Shown piece after piece: positions 12,276 through 24,385 of a DNA stretch of 64,000 nucleotides (positions are counted from its first letter, which is position 1; each line of letters starts with the position of its first letter). This DNA comes from Acestrorhynchus altus (lineage: Eukaryota > Chordata > Actinopteri > Characiformes > Acestrorhynchidae). The stretch is taken from assembly GCA_034509495.1 (NCBI GenBank), contig CM067508.1, positions 32,533,071 to 32,597,070 of the forward strand. Reading direction: 5' to 3'. The notes beneath the pieces were generated by a model. The model saw only the letters and a program-made list of their open reading frames with translations, did not search any database and was not told where the DNA came from. The translations under genes and the position numbers were made by a program.

Positions 12276-13141
12276 ATGTATATTATGTAATACATATCAC
12301 ATAAAGTGTTACATTAATCTTGCTTGTACAGTTGAGGGGAACATATGTAGGCATGGTTGTGGTGTGTTAGCATGTGTGGCACTGGTATGAATGGATCAGT
12401 GCTGACAGCGGCTGCCCAGGATTAATGTACAAATGTAGTGTTGAATTTGATTGTTGTACAAAAGTAGTAGAATGTTCTACTGGCTGTTGCGGTTCACTGC
12501 CATTGCCTTAAATATGGAACATATGGTTTGCCACCATCCAGCTGTTGCCATAAATGCAGCATTATCGGTTACTTAGAAGCTCTTCTATATTGCATATTTG
12601 CCTCTGAGATATCAGTACTGCAATATCAAGGCCAATATTCAGATAATGATTAATAAACATTATGTATATTGTGCAGCAATGAAGTTTTTTCTTGATGGCC
12701 TGTCAGTATTTCTCTGTCTCTGTGTATACATCTCTATCTGTATTCTGTATCTTTCCCTGCCCCCACTCTGCAACATATATGCTGTTAGTTTAATCAGCCT
12801 CACACACTAACTGCAGCTGGCTGCCAGTAAAGGCTGTCCTACAGTGAGCATTTTAATGGGCTCCTGCAATATGGCGTTCTGTATACATTAATATACAAGG
12901 TGCATTGCTGTCTTTGCCTGTGAAGGACAAAAGCAGCAGAAGAAGATCTCCACACTCTCAAATGATTGCAATTCAACACCAGCTCCCTGCACATGCACAC
13001 CAACTGTTGTGCCAACTGTTGTGGTCAGTAGAAAGAGTGCCCAGCCCAATTTTTCAAAGATGTTTCCACTCAAGTGGATTTTTAGGGTGCTTAGTATGCC
13101 AACATGCCAATGCTACACCAACAACCCAATACCTAAAATGT
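12276..13141 (+). other. slco3a1: slco3a1 intron 7, unique part
   Basis: Unique AT-rich intronic sequence lying between the AT block and the ATTC array. I see no exon or recognisable repeat. Confidence 0.7.
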
Positions 13142-13206
13142 ATTCATTCATTCATTCATTCATTCATTCATTCATTCATTCATTCATTTATTTATTTACT
13201 TATTTA
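13142..13206. repeat. (ATTC)n / (ATTT)n microsatellite
   Basis: Twelve or so ATTC units pass into ATTT units. It sits immediately left of the RTE element's target-site duplication. Confidence 0.95.
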
Positions 13207-13219
13207 TTTATAAATGATC

Positions 13220-14797
13220 CAAACCAGCCATTAGGCGTGTACTTTGTGTACTTCTGGTGCCGCTCCCATGCCCGGAGAAATGGTGAGGGTTGCATCGGGA
13301 CGGGCATCTGGCGTAAAACGTGTGCCAAACTGAAATGCGGATCACAAATATGACTGCCATACTGGATCAGTCGAGGCCCAGGTTAACAACGACCGCCTCC
13401 GGTGCTGTTGACCAGCAATGTGTTGGTGGAAATTGGACTACTGTAGGTCGAAGACCATCAAGGAGCAGAGGAGTTAGAAAGCAGAGAGAGAAGGAAAGGC
13501 AGGAGTGTGTAGGTCAAGAGTAGGGACTCTGGGGGGGGGGGAGGATAGTGGATCAGGAATTGCAGAGAATTTGTAAGGTGGAAGTGAAGGCAGCTTTAAA
13601 AAGGATGAAGAATGGAAAGGCAGCTGGTCCAGATGACATACCTGTGGAGGGTATGTCCTGAGAGAAGGCAGTGGACGTTTTAACCAGGTTGTTTAATAAA
13701 ATCCTGGAGAGTGAGGGGATGTCTGATGAGTGGAGAAGCAGTGTACCGGTGCCCATTTTTAAGAACAAGGGTGATGTGCAGAGCTGCAATAACTACAGAG
13801 GTATAAAGTTGATGAGCCACACCATGAAGGTATTGGAAAGAGTTGTTGAAGCAAGGCTAAGGCGAGAAGTGAGCTGCAGTTTGGTTTCATGCCCAGAAAG
13901 AGGACCACAGATTTTTTTCAAGGTGAAGATAGGGTTACATCAGGGATCAGCTTTGAGACCCTTCTTGTTTGCAATGATGATGGACAGGTTGACAGACGAG
14001 GTGAGGCAGGAGGCTGCATGGACCATGATGTTTGCAAATGACATTGTAATCTGTGGTGAGAGTAGAGAGCAGGTGGAAGAGAACCTGGAGAGATGGAGGT
14101 TTGCACTAGAGAGGAGAGGAATGAAGGTCAGTAGAGACAAGACGGAATACATGTGTGAATGAGAGGGAGGCAGGTGGAAAGGTGAAGATGTAAGGAGTAG
14201 AGGTTGTAAAGGTGAATGACTTCAAAAATCTTGGGTCAACCATCCAGAGCAATGGACAGTGCAGAAAAGAGGTGAAGAAGAGGGCACAGGCAGGATGGAG
14301 TGGGTGGAGACGGGTGTCAGGGCTGATGTGTGACAGAAGGACAGCAGCAAGAGTGAAAGGGAAGGTTTACAAGACAGTAGTGAAACCTGCTATGATGTAT
14401 GGTTTGGAGACTGTGGCTCTGTGTAAAATACAGGAGACTGAGCTGGATATGGCAGAGATGAAGATGCTTAAATTTTCATTGGGAGTGACAAGGATGGACA
14501 AGATTAGAAATGAGCATATCAGAGGGACCGTGAAGGTGGAGCAGTTTGGAGAGGCTGGTTGAGATGGTTTGGACGTGTGTTGAGGAGGAATAGTGGATAT
14601 ATTGGATAAAGAATGTTGGAGATGGAACTGCTGGGCAGAATGAGAAGAGGGAGACCTCAGAGAAGGTTTATGGATGTAGAGAATGTGGACACGGAGATGG
14701 TTGGTGTAACAGTAGAGGAGGCAGGGGATAGGGCAAGATGGAGGCAGATGATCTGCTGTGGTGACCCCTAAAGGGAGCAGCCAAAAGAAGAAGAAGA
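13220..14797 (+). mobile_element. RTE-clade non-LTR retrotransposon, internally deleted, with TSD
   Basis: A sense-strand RTE-type LINE copy in slco3a1 intron 7. Its 5' UTR-like region (13250-13550) is followed by reverse-transcriptase pieces at 13671-14162 (VPIFKNKGDVQSCNNYRGIK, then LHQGSALRPFLFAMMMDRLT) and 14212-14562 (GSTIQSNGQC, KVYKTVVKPAMMYGLETVAL, FSLGVTRMDKIRNEHIRGT). The catalytic FADD box has become FAND, and stops and frameshifts separate the segments. The whole endonuclease domain is missing; the family is usually over 3 kb. The 3' end is a run of aag units (agaagaagaag). A 13-bp target-site duplication with one mismatch flanks it (13207-13219 and 14798-14810). Confidence 0.9.
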
Positions 14798-14925
14798 TTT
14801 ATGAATGATCTATTTTATTGATCTGTCTGGTGTATGTTGTAAATTACTGTATGCCTAATATTTATTAATGACAGCATTAGCTGCTAGCTCTAGTTGAATA
14901 ATAATTTCCTCTTTATTCCATATAG

Positions 14926-15098
14926 AACCTGACCGGATGTACATGCATTTCTGGTGATGGTGATTCCTCCACAGCCGTGCCAGGCAAATGCCCTAGTCCT
15001 GGCTGCCAGGAGGCCTTCCTCACCTTCCTGTGTGTAATCTGCGCCTGCAGCATGATTGGAGCCATGGCACAGACACCCTCCGTCATGATCCTCATCAG
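14926..15098 (+). CDS. slco3a1: slco3a1 exon 8
   Basis: This 173-bp exon begins in phase 0 with NLTGCTC, which carries an N-glycosylation sequon and the closing cysteines of the Kazal-like loop. It continues VPGKCPSPGCQEAF and then TM10 (LTFLCVICACSMIGAMA), ending QTPSVMILIR split across the junction. The acceptor is ccatatag and the donor ag|gtaact. It matches human NLTGCACLTT...KCPSPGCQEAFLTF closely, with a slightly shorter variable stretch. Confidence 0.95.
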
Positions 15099-16122
15099 GT
15101 AACTCAGAATCTTTCAGTTGATTGTAGTTAAAGGATGACTGAGTCTATTTGGGCTTTTATACAAGTGGAATCTAATCTGTAAAATATCCTTTGTGTACAT
15201 ATTTCATACTAGTAGTCCATAAAGTTAAGATTGTTAAAGAAGTAGTTGAGCAAAAAGCTGGTATATTACTGATCTCAGATGCAGTCCATCAGCCAAGATG
15301 TTTGATATCTGGCATTTGTCTATTTTTTTTACAATAAAAAGTGCTAGGCTAACAAACAAAAACAAACACTGGACTGTCACCAATCACAAATTGGTAAACT
15401 AAAGGCATAATCTAAATTTATTTGCGTCATTTAAACTAAAATAGCTGTCCTACCACATAGCTGCTGCATGGGGAGAGGTTTTGTTTGTTAGTCAGATGAA
15501 TTAGTTTGATGTTTAAATTTAAAGAGAATAGATCATGTAAACATGTGATTCAATATGTGTTTATGTGGTTTTCACAAACACTGCTACGTTATTCATTATA
15601 CTTATACAAACTTATTCATTAAACTTATAAACTTGCACACTTCTGTTACAATTTACATACACACAGACACAGATATCTGGAGCATTAAACTGAACAGATC
15701 AATATAATGGCATAACATTACACCCCTAATACAAACAGAGCAAACAGCCTCAGTGGCTCCATAGTATGCGGTTCATGAATAAAGATGTCACAAGCATGAA
15801 GACATTACAAATGGTCACAGAGACAAGAAAATCTATCACCAGTACACACAGTGTTGACAATAGTGTAGTACTAGTATTAGTACTGAGTACTGTACTTGTA
15901 CTACTAGTACTGAGTCTAGTACTAATAAGGAGAAAATTAATGTTTAACGAGACCAAGGTGTTACCACAATGACATGTCATATCATTCTCTCCCAGCCTCG
16001 GTGGATAAAGCATTTACAGAGTTTAAGATGAAATGGGAAGCAGTAATGTACATTACTCTTTATATTCTTCAATTGGCCTGCCTCTTACTCTGTTTTTCTC
16101 TCATTGCTTTCTCCCTCTTTAG
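15099..16122 (+). other. slco3a1: slco3a1 intron 8
   Basis: A 1,024-bp intron. Around 15850-15925 there is a small imperfect repeat of the word 'actagtac/gtagtact', but no mobile element is evident. It ends in a good pyrimidine tract and ctctttag. Confidence 0.85.
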
Positions 16123-16187
16123 GACAGTTAGTCCAGAGTTGAAATCGTATGCCCTTGGTGTTCTATTTCTTTTACTCCGGCTGCTGG
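16123..16187 (+). CDS. slco3a1: slco3a1 exon 9 (65 bp)
   Basis: A short exon (phase 2 in, phase 1 out) encoding TVSPELKSYALGVLFLLLRL plus L and a split Gly codon. This is the conserved end of TM11 in OATP3A1 and the same length as expected from the human protein. The donor is ctgg|gtaaga. Confidence 0.95.
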
Positions 16188-16398
16188 GTAAGACACATCA
16201 AATTTACAAAGCCACAATAATGCAGCAGCTCTTGTCCACTGAAGGCTCTCGAGTTTGTTGTGTTACATTAGGATTTGTGTAATCATTATTACTTTTAAAT
16301 TTATCTCCCTCTGCTAGTTATGCACTTGTTAATCATCTTAGCTTTTACAAATCTTGTCAAATGATCCATAATTGCTTAACACTTTAAATATTTCACAG

Positions 16399-16769
16399 GA
16401 TTCATCCCTCCACCCTTGATCTTCGGTGCAGGGATTGACTCTACATGCCTGTTCTGGAGCACAGAGTGTGGGGCCAAGGGCGCCTGTGTGCTGTATGACA
16501 ATGTGAAATACCGACATCTGTACGTGAGCCTAGCCATCGTCTTGAAGGTCATTGCATTCCTTCTCTACACCACCACCTGGCAATGCTTGCGCATAAACTA
16601 CAAGAAGTACATTAAAAACAGCGAGGCCTATTTGACATCCACTGAAATATTTTCCTCTGATGTGAACCTGGACAGTATTGGCAAGGATGTGAATCCAGTC
16701 AACAGGACAAAGTTTATATACAACTTGGAGGACCACGAATGGTGCGAGAACATGGAATCAGTTTTATAG
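16399..16769 (+). CDS. slco3a1: slco3a1 last exon with C-terminal PDZ ligand
   Basis: The terminal coding exon starts with FIPPPLIFGAGIDSTCLFW and an extracellular cysteine segment (ECGAKGACVLYDN). TM12 follows (LYVSLAIVLKVIAFLLYTTT) and then a cytoplasmic tail ending KFIYNLEDHEWCENMESVL and TAG at 16767-16769. The last four residues, ESVL, fit a class I PDZ-binding motif (S-x-L) and are identical in human SLCO3A1. The tail middle (SEAYLTSTEIFSSDVNLDS) is the only divergent part. Confidence 0.97.
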
Positions 16770-19547
16770 TGGTCGGAACAAAACCCCTGCTTGACAGATA
16801 AATATAGTTTTTTGAAGGCTCACCTTTTTGGTCTGTTTATTATTTTCCGTGAATGATAGAACTGTTTTCTTTAAAGGGTGACATGTTTAAGGTCCCTGTG
16901 GCCAGCGTAGAGGACAGTTGCTTTTTTCGTCCTACAGGCTAATTGGTGGGTTGGGTCCATGTTGTTCTTAGAAGTCATATCAAAGAGGCTGTTTGTCCAG
17001 TGCCAGTAAACTATGTTGTGCTTGTTAGTTGAAGACATCTACTGTACTCTCCAGCTGCTAACGAGCTGGACCCAAGTTAATGATCCATTAGCATATGGAC
17101 ATTTTACATTTGCATAATAACCAGTTCTGCATTTTCCATTACTTCAAAGTCATTGGCACCTGTTGAAGTCTGGTTTAATCCATCCTCAGTTGTCCAGTTC
17201 TCAGTTTCTTCTTGACACCAAGAAGATAATGGAAAAAAAATACAACAAAGCCGTTATATTAGGTGCATTTTCTGTGTTTAATGTGCAGATGAGAACTGTC
17301 ATTCACTCCTCCTGTGTCTCAGTATTTGTTTTGTCCAAGTAGTGGAGAAACTTTCAATGACTTCAATATCAGCACATACCGTGTTATAATTGTGGCCAAG
17401 AGACTACTTTTGCAATAGAAACTCTACTGCTTCATCACCGAATTCATATCACTTTTTATAGCTGCATTGTACAAAGCCAATATCAGTCTTTCTCAAAAGC
17501 AATTGTTCAAGCTCTGTTCTGCTGTTCTTTTAACGAATGTCCTTTTCCTAGTAGGCGCTATTGCGCCAATTGCTTTATACTGTTACTATGTTATTCAGCA
17601 TAGTTTATTAAGCCCAGAAATGTCTTAATTGTATGAGGTAATTGAAACAGATATGTTATATATCTACATTGGTGCAATAGTTGGAAGGTGTGTTTGAAAA
17701 AGCAAGACAATTTGAATTTGAATTTCAATTGTTCATAATTTCTACTTGTTATTTTTTTAATTAGAGCACATTATATTGTTTGAGGGGGAGAAATGTTACA
17801 AATGTAGATTTTTAGTGTTACGTATTAACATGATGACGTCATGTTGCCCAGATATGTTTATTGATGTGATTTTATCAGTACAGGATTAAAGTAGATTATA
17901 TGAATATATACAGCAGGAGAAAAGAGAAGAAATTATGAAACAGAAAATTGAGAAGAAAAAAAAAAAAAAAACAGAAGCAGGACTTTGTTTTAAAGTGGCA
18001 GTGATTCTGACTTAAACCATGGTCCAGTATCGTGCACTTTCAAACCCATATTATGGCAGTTCTGCTCAAAATTTGAATGACTTTTTAGTCAGGCAGGCCA
18101 GGCTGAAGCTGACTACTGGGGCCAAAAAAAGACTTATAGATATTGGACTATTGGTCCAAACCTTGTTATATGAGAAACCATTTAGACAGAAGGGAATAGT
18201 ATTTATCAGATTGATTTTTTTCCATACAAATAGAAAATGACTTCAGCTTTACCAATACAAATTGAACCTACCAAAACCCATCATGAATCTTCTATAGTGC
18301 CACTCTTTGTTTGAGGCTAGTATTACACCAAATGGGAGCCAGTTCTTCAGTCTGATCTGACTGGCTGTGGAATCAGTCAATTGAATGGCTTCTACTAAAA
18401 AAAACAGATAAAAGGATTAGAGAGCATAACTGAAAGCCTTGAGACTGATCTCTATATGCACAAATGGTTCAGTAGCAGGGCACTGCCCGACTGTCTAGTT
18501 GAAGTGCAACCGAGCAGGTCAAGGCTTCAGGCCAAGCTCTACTTTCAGTATATTTTATGGGCAAAAGAGCATAAAAGCTATGTATTCTTTAAAATATATG
18601 GAAACTGAAATCAGACTCACTGCAGCTTTTGAGGTCTTTTGCATCTGCATGTGGAAATAAAAGCCATTGTATGAGAATTTTTTTTCTTTTTGCTTGAGAG
18701 ATTTTAATGTCAGATGATGCATACAGGTTACCCCTTTTGGCTGAAAATAATGGTTGATATAAACTGTACATCATTGAAAACCTATTTAAGGCTTAATAGC
18801 ACATCCACTGATAAAAGGTCTCTCTGCAGTATAAAGGTAGGAAGTATCCTTTTCATATACTTTTTGTATGGCAGATAACTTTTATTTTGTTCTGCAAATA
18901 AATAATTTTTTTAGAAAATGCTCAGGTTTCTGAACTGTGGTTATTAATCGTTTCACCTACATTAGTGATGTTGAATTAACCATAAAAGCAGTTACCAAGT
19001 ATAAAATATTCATTCAGAGACAAGCCTTCATTTAATTTCCAGTCAAGATGGCCATTAAATTCATTTAAAGCCACTGAGAAAATCCAGAGAGACCTGGTAT
19101 ACTGTTCAATCAAAACTGTTCAATCAGATAAACTGCTCTTAAGGCTTTCATCTGTGTGCCAATCAAATTGTTAAGCTGCTGGTCTTCTCAGAACAACGAT
19201 CATCCCAGAGCAGACACATCCCTTATGTTCGATTCTGTAATGTTTGGTCCACAAATAAATATTTTCTTGATATGACCTTTTGCTAAAATGTTTACATTAA
19301 ATCAGACATGATTAAACTACACATTCTAGACCTGAAGGGTATTTGCATACATTTTAGTTTCAACTGAGTGAGGCTTGTCTGTCAGCCAACTCTCACCAAG
19401 ATGTACAATACCTAAAAATAGCTTCCAAAAGTAGAGCTCTTTAAATGGCAGTGAGGGAAATAGTGTTATTTCCTCTTGTACTAAGATCAAGCCTCAGATC
19501 ACACCTGCATTTATTTATGTATCTGCTGTTGTGACAGTCTCTCTGTG

Positions 19548-19549
<2 letters not shown>
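16770..19549 (+). other. slco3a1: slco3a1 3' UTR and downstream flank
   Basis: No coding exon is evident. A plausible distal poly(A) signal AATAAA sits at 18897-18902 with T/G-rich sequence after it, which would give a 3' UTR of about 2.1 kb. Other AATAAA words exist (e.g. about 19252), so the end is uncertain. An 18-nt A run lies near 17957. Confidence 0.5.

Positions 19550-19597
<48 letters not shown>
19550..19597. repeat. (ATT)n microsatellite
   Basis: Sixteen or so uninterrupted ATT units. Confidence 0.95.
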
Positions 19598-19598
<1 letters not shown>

Positions 19599-19710
19599 GC
19601 AAATTTTCTTAAATTAAAATCTAGATTATGCAATTTAATTACATCATTTTGTTTTAAAATGCTTAACTGTGGAGCAGAAGGGCAAAATATATCTTTATTC
19701 CAAATGTTAA

Positions 19711-20153
19711 GTAGGGAAGTGTAGATTGTGAGAATCAGAAATCAGTTTGGAGGTTGAGAGTTCACATCCCCATATATGAATAAAAGCTGAAGTTGTTGAG
19801 GCTTCCATAATTTTCTGTTAAATATGTTTTGACTGGAAATTAAATATGCCTCTGAATTTTACACACCATTGTACTTTGGTATTAATTAATGTTTAGCATC
19901 ATTGTATTGACACATTTTAAAGACTATAAAAAGTTCCGTTTTTAATTTTTAAGTCATCTCATGCTGTCAGTTCATCCCTCATTTCAGTTTTAATCGATTC
20001 TCCAGACGACCCAAACCTAAAGTGGTGGGATATGTGGGATCATTATATTTTTTTAATTACACTTCTGTTTGCTGAGACAGATGAAAGCTTCCAATAATGC
20101 ATGACATGAATGATGCTAGAATTTTGAGAACCTAAAATTCATTTATTTCTCAC
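19711..20153 (+). repeat. 443-bp near-identical direct duplication, copy 1
   Basis: This block is repeated in the same orientation 3,728 bp downstream (23439-23881). Reading the two in register I find only two substitutions (a G/A near 20038 and an A/T near 20104). It has no reading frame, terminal inverted repeat or poly(A) tail that would identify a transposon. Confidence 0.95.
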
Positions 20154-20389
20154 TCTCGCACTCACTAATCCTCAGCATATTCCCTCCATAAACTCTCAAA
20201 AGAAACCTACTGTTATATATTGTCATACCTGGCAGTTTGCATTATGTATGCAACTGTGAGAGCCGATGAAACAGAATGTAATTTATATTATTTGGTTTTA
20301 AAGTTTCTGGCCATTTCTAGCACTCCCTTTGCTTAGCTCCCACACTGCAGTCTTCTGTCTTGGATTACACACTTTCATTGTGATTTTGC

Positions 20390-20530
20390 TTGAGATAGCA
20401 GTAGTATACAGATTAATTTTATTCTGTTGGAATAGCGCACTGCAGTGTGTATTCAGAAAAGGCAGGGCCACGAGAAATAAGGCATCATGCAAAATTGCCA
20501 CCGCACACCATGACAACAAACTGCTTATCC
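20390..20530 (-). mobile_element. Tc1-like transposase fragment
   Basis: The minus strand encodes HCSALFQQNKINLYTTA, the same stretch (HFSALFQQDDTRPHTA) seen at 52.1 kb in a sister fragment. This is the Tc1-family segment before the third catalytic acidic residue. It is only a short decayed piece. Confidence 0.5.
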
Positions 20531-20591
20531 AAACCAACCTGCTCCACCAAATCAAAATCAGGACTCCTTGATAATCTAGAACGACACCATT

Positions 20592-20770
20592 GCAGTGTTG
20601 GCCAGGGGAGGATGGTTCTTCTTAAGGTTTCTTCCTCCTACCCTGAGGGAGTTTTTCCTTGCCACTGTTGCCCACAGGCTGCAATTGAGGCTTGGACCCG
20701 GATTTCTGTAAAACTGCTTTGTTGTAATAAGTGCTATACAAATAAACTTTGATTGATGGATTGATGGATT
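20592..20770 (+). mobile_element. SINE/LINE-tail repeat, family A, plus orientation
   Basis: Contains the family's landmark words 'aaggtttcttcctcc', 'gagggagtttttccttgcc' and 'agtgctatacaaataaac', and ends in a GATTGATG tail. Other copies in this window are at 27460-27645 (plus), 42005-42440 (minus), 43920-44100 (plus, partial) and 56400-57690 (plus, interrupted). Confidence 0.75.
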
Positions 20771-20864
20771 GCAGTCATGCATTGCAGTTGGTTCATTCCT
20801 TCAGAGTGTAACTATTTATTTATGTTGAGTTTAATTACATTCACACACATCCCTTTATTAGGAA

Positions 20865-21410
20865 CACCTATACACCTACTCATTCAGGCATTTATCTAAT
20901 CAGCCAATTGTGTGGCAGCAGAGCAGTGCATAAGACCAAGCAGATATGGGCAGTAGTTTCAAGTAATCAACCATTAGAATGTGTTTCTAGAATGTTTCTT
21001 GAGTTAGTCAGAATAGTGCAATGAAGAAAACATGCAGTGAGGGCAGTTCTGCTGATGGAAAGGCCTTGCTGTTAAGACAAGCTGGTTGCAGCTGACAGAA
21101 AAGCTACACTAATTGCAATTTCCCTCTGGGATTAATAAAGCATTTCTGAACTCAGGTAACCACTCAATCTGATTGTCCAGCAGAAAAGCATGTCAATGAA
21201 CAACACATCCAACTTTGAGCAAATGATACAACAGCAGAAGGCCATATTGGGTTCCACTTCTATCACCTGGAAGCAGAAAGCTGAAGTTGCATTGGGAGTA
21301 GACTGAGGGACAATGATCCTTTGAATCTTGCTTTCTGCTAAGACACATAGATGGTCAGAACTTTGCACCAATTCCACACACCCACCCCAGATTGAGGTGG
21401 TTCAGTGGTG
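20865..21410. mobile_element. Common teleost interspersed repeat
   Basis: Begins with 'ctttattaggaacaccta' and continues with 'tctaatcagccaattgtgtg', a sequence I recognise from many fish genomes as a dispersed non-coding repeat. Its exact class and right-hand boundary are uncertain. Confidence 0.5.
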
Positions 21411-23438
21411 GGAGGAGTGGTTTCTTGATTCAGACCAATCATTCTTGGTTTGAATGCTGCAGCCTATTTGAGTATTGACAATGTGCTGCGTCCATTCACC
21501 CAACTTCTAATGGATACTTTCAGAAGGAAACGAAAAGAACTCATGATGGCAGAAGCTTTGCTCTTACCTCTCCTATAGTCAACATTTGTTATTAAGCCAA
21601 TGAGGGCTGAAGCAGAAATTCCCTCAATACTGTGATTTTCTCTTTTTCCAAAGGTAACTTCTTCAGCATCGGCCATTATGTCACAGAAACCGTTCTCAGT
21701 CCTTCTCACAGCAAAACCCTTCACAGTGACACAGCTGTTTCAAGAGGTCTGACCTACAGAGTTAACAGCTTAAGGAACATCACTGCTAGAACAAAAATCA
21801 ATGTGTGGACAGTTTGCTCACATCAACTGAAAATACGTCTGATCATAGGTTATATTGCTTTACATATTAGATGTTTGGACCAGCATGAGATAGTTCTCTA
21901 CATTTCAATCAAACCTTTATAAAGCTGGTAATTGTATTTATGGAATATTAAACATTACTTTGATGTTTAAACGCTGCTTCAACAGGGATTACCCTCTGTT
22001 TTAACATTATTTTTTTACCTTAAATGAAGATAACAGCTTCAGAATCATGCTGAAGCTCCACTAACATGTAATAAGGAGAATAGAATTGCTCTCATTGCTG
22101 CTCCAAGGTGAGTATGCTGACTAATGCACTAAATAACTTTGGTGCATTAACTTCCATTCATTTTAGGGGTGTCTTTGACATTTGTTATAAGCAGATGTGT
22201 TCATTCTGTTTTTGATTATGACACAACAATCTCCTCATGACTTGAAATGTAACATTTTCTACAGTAATGCAAATGATGACATGACAACACTGTAACCTAA
22301 AATACTGTGCTGTAATGTTTGAAGAAGCTCCATATAATCCAAAGCATGGAGACGATTTGTGTAGTACTGCCCAGAACTAGGTTCATTTTCTTGGAATTTA
22401 GGCCAAATGATTGGACGATCAGGTTTTCAATGAGGTCCTTTGTTTTCCCTTTGGTGTATATTTATTTTATACTAGTGTAAAACGGTAAATGAAAGTAAAT
22501 CAAAAATAAAGTTGAACATGTGGCAGACATCTGCTGTTGATCATTTTATGAGTTCATATAACTTGTCTTGTTATTTCTCATAATCTTTCACTTGTAATCG
22601 ATCTGGTTCTTCACTGAACACCAGTTGCAAGATGTTTTATTTTTACTGCAGCTTATGCTGGTCTATTAAAGCAACATTCTGTAGCATTGGGTTTTTACCT
22701 TAAATTAAAGCTCCACTGACATAAAATAGAGAATAAAACTCTTTACCATTGCTCCTCTGGGCTCAAAACTAACTGTTCTGTCAAACTTTGGTGAAGTGGA
22801 TAGGACAATGTTTGTGAAAACTGTGTAACACTGCAAAACTCAAGTAATATTCATGTAAAATCTGGCAATATTCATCAATGAATCAATATGCATCGTTCAC
22901 TTCAAATGCTGGTAATATCTTACAGTCCAGAATTGGATTTCTAAACTGTAGGGTGAGCCCAGGGGCAAGGAAAACCAATTCTTTCATTATAATGCTTTAA
23001 TCAATGAAAAAAAAAATTAATGGAGTTTTAAAATACAAATGAAATACAAGAATCTCTGGAACCATCTGGCATGCAGATGCAGGCTGTGTTACTGCATTGA
23101 TTCTATACATCCACTCATAACAAGCTTTTTATATTTTTTATTAAGCTGTTTTAAATGTACATATGTGCACCTGATAGTGGGAAGGCAAACACAGTGTACC
23201 TCTGAAACCAATTTGCACAACTGGATCAATTTGTAACTTAGAGGACAAAACAATAAACCGTTTAATATGACGGTGGGTAAGTTGAGGTTCCACTGGGATC
23301 TTATATAATCTGTGTTCTGCTGGTCTTTAAGAGAAATAGTGATTTATAATGACAGTGTAATGTCAGTATTATCTACACATATGATGAGCTTTATAACATT
23401 AAATTTATGCTCATTTTTTACATATTATACACACTCTG
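21411..23438. other. Intergenic, no recognised feature
   Basis: Unique-looking AT-rich sequence between slco3a1 and st8sia2. I looked for sialyltransferase exons here and saw none. Reading frames are short and random. Confidence 0.6.
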
Positions 23439-23881
23439 GTAGGGAAGTGTAGATTGTGAGAATCAGAAATCAGTTTGGAGGTTGAGAGTTCACATCCCCA
23501 TATATGAATAAAAGCTGAAGTTGTTGAGGCTTCCATAATTTTCTGTTAAATATGTTTTGACTGGAAATTAAATATGCCTCTGAATTTTACACACCATTGT
23601 ACTTTGGTATTAATTAATGTTTAGCATCATTGTATTGACACATTTTAAAGACTATAAAAAGTTCCGTTTTTAATTTTTAAGTCATCTCATGCTGTCAGTT
23701 CATCCCTCATTTCAGTTTTAATCGATTCTCCAGACGACCCAAACCTAAAGTGGTGGGATATGTGGAATCATTATATTTTTTTAATTACACTTCTGTTTGC
23801 TGAGACAGATGAAAGCTTCCAATAATGCATGTCATGAATGATGCTAGAATTTTGAGAACCTAAAATTCATTTATTTCTCAC
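23439..23881 (+). repeat. 443-bp near-identical direct duplication, copy 2
   Basis: Second copy of the block at 19711-20153. It is flanked on both sides by CACTC-rich sequence (acacactctg on the left, cacactcactctgg on the right), which might be a degraded target duplication. Copy 1 shows no such flank. Confidence 0.95.
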
Positions 23882-24266
23882 ACTCACTCTGGATGCAGTA
23901 CATGAATAAATCAGTATATTTAAGCTTGTTATTAACAATATCTCAGAACATGTAGCAATTTTACCAAAATTTGGATTATATCTGCAAAATAATATACTAA
24001 TTAATTGGTAAAATTAGTTCCCAACAACAATAAAATCAAGGTTTCCAAGCAGTTGTGAAAATAGTTCTTTGTTAATTTTTTGACCCTACATTTATATTTA
24101 TTCAGCAGTTGCTGTACTTCCATGAGGTGATCAACCCTAAAACGCTTACGAAGTGATATGAAGGTTGCAGGTTTAAGCCCCACTCATGATCTCTATTAGA
24201 CACATCTGCAAAAGGCTCCTTTTTGTAACTGTGTGGTTTTCAAATCATGTCTATGTAATTTAGACT

Positions 24267-24385
24267 GGGTTTCATCCCACTGTCATGTGGGATGAAAACC
24301 ACATGACAGTGTGGGTGAAATCCCTTAATTTCCCTGAGGGAACCCTCCCAAATGATCAATAAAGATCTATCCTATCCTATGTTCA
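24267..24385. repeat. Imperfect stem-loop followed by a SINE tail
   Basis: Arms at about 24267-24290 and 24299-24324 are reverse complements with an inserted T and one other change (core ccactgtcatgtgg / ccacatgacagtg). Directly after it comes the 'ttaatttccctgagggaa' SINE tail with CTATC repeats, also seen at 678-735. Confidence 0.7.

Noticed and set aside
18019..18240. 73-codon plus-strand frame in the slco3a1 3' flank
   Set aside because: No homology or motif recognised, no splice support, and short enough to arise by chance in this sequence.
18361..18400. 'ggctgtgg' as a possible sialylmotif L exon of st8sia2
   Set aside because: The expected upstream GNSG...NSGCG codons are absent and no splice sites flank it.
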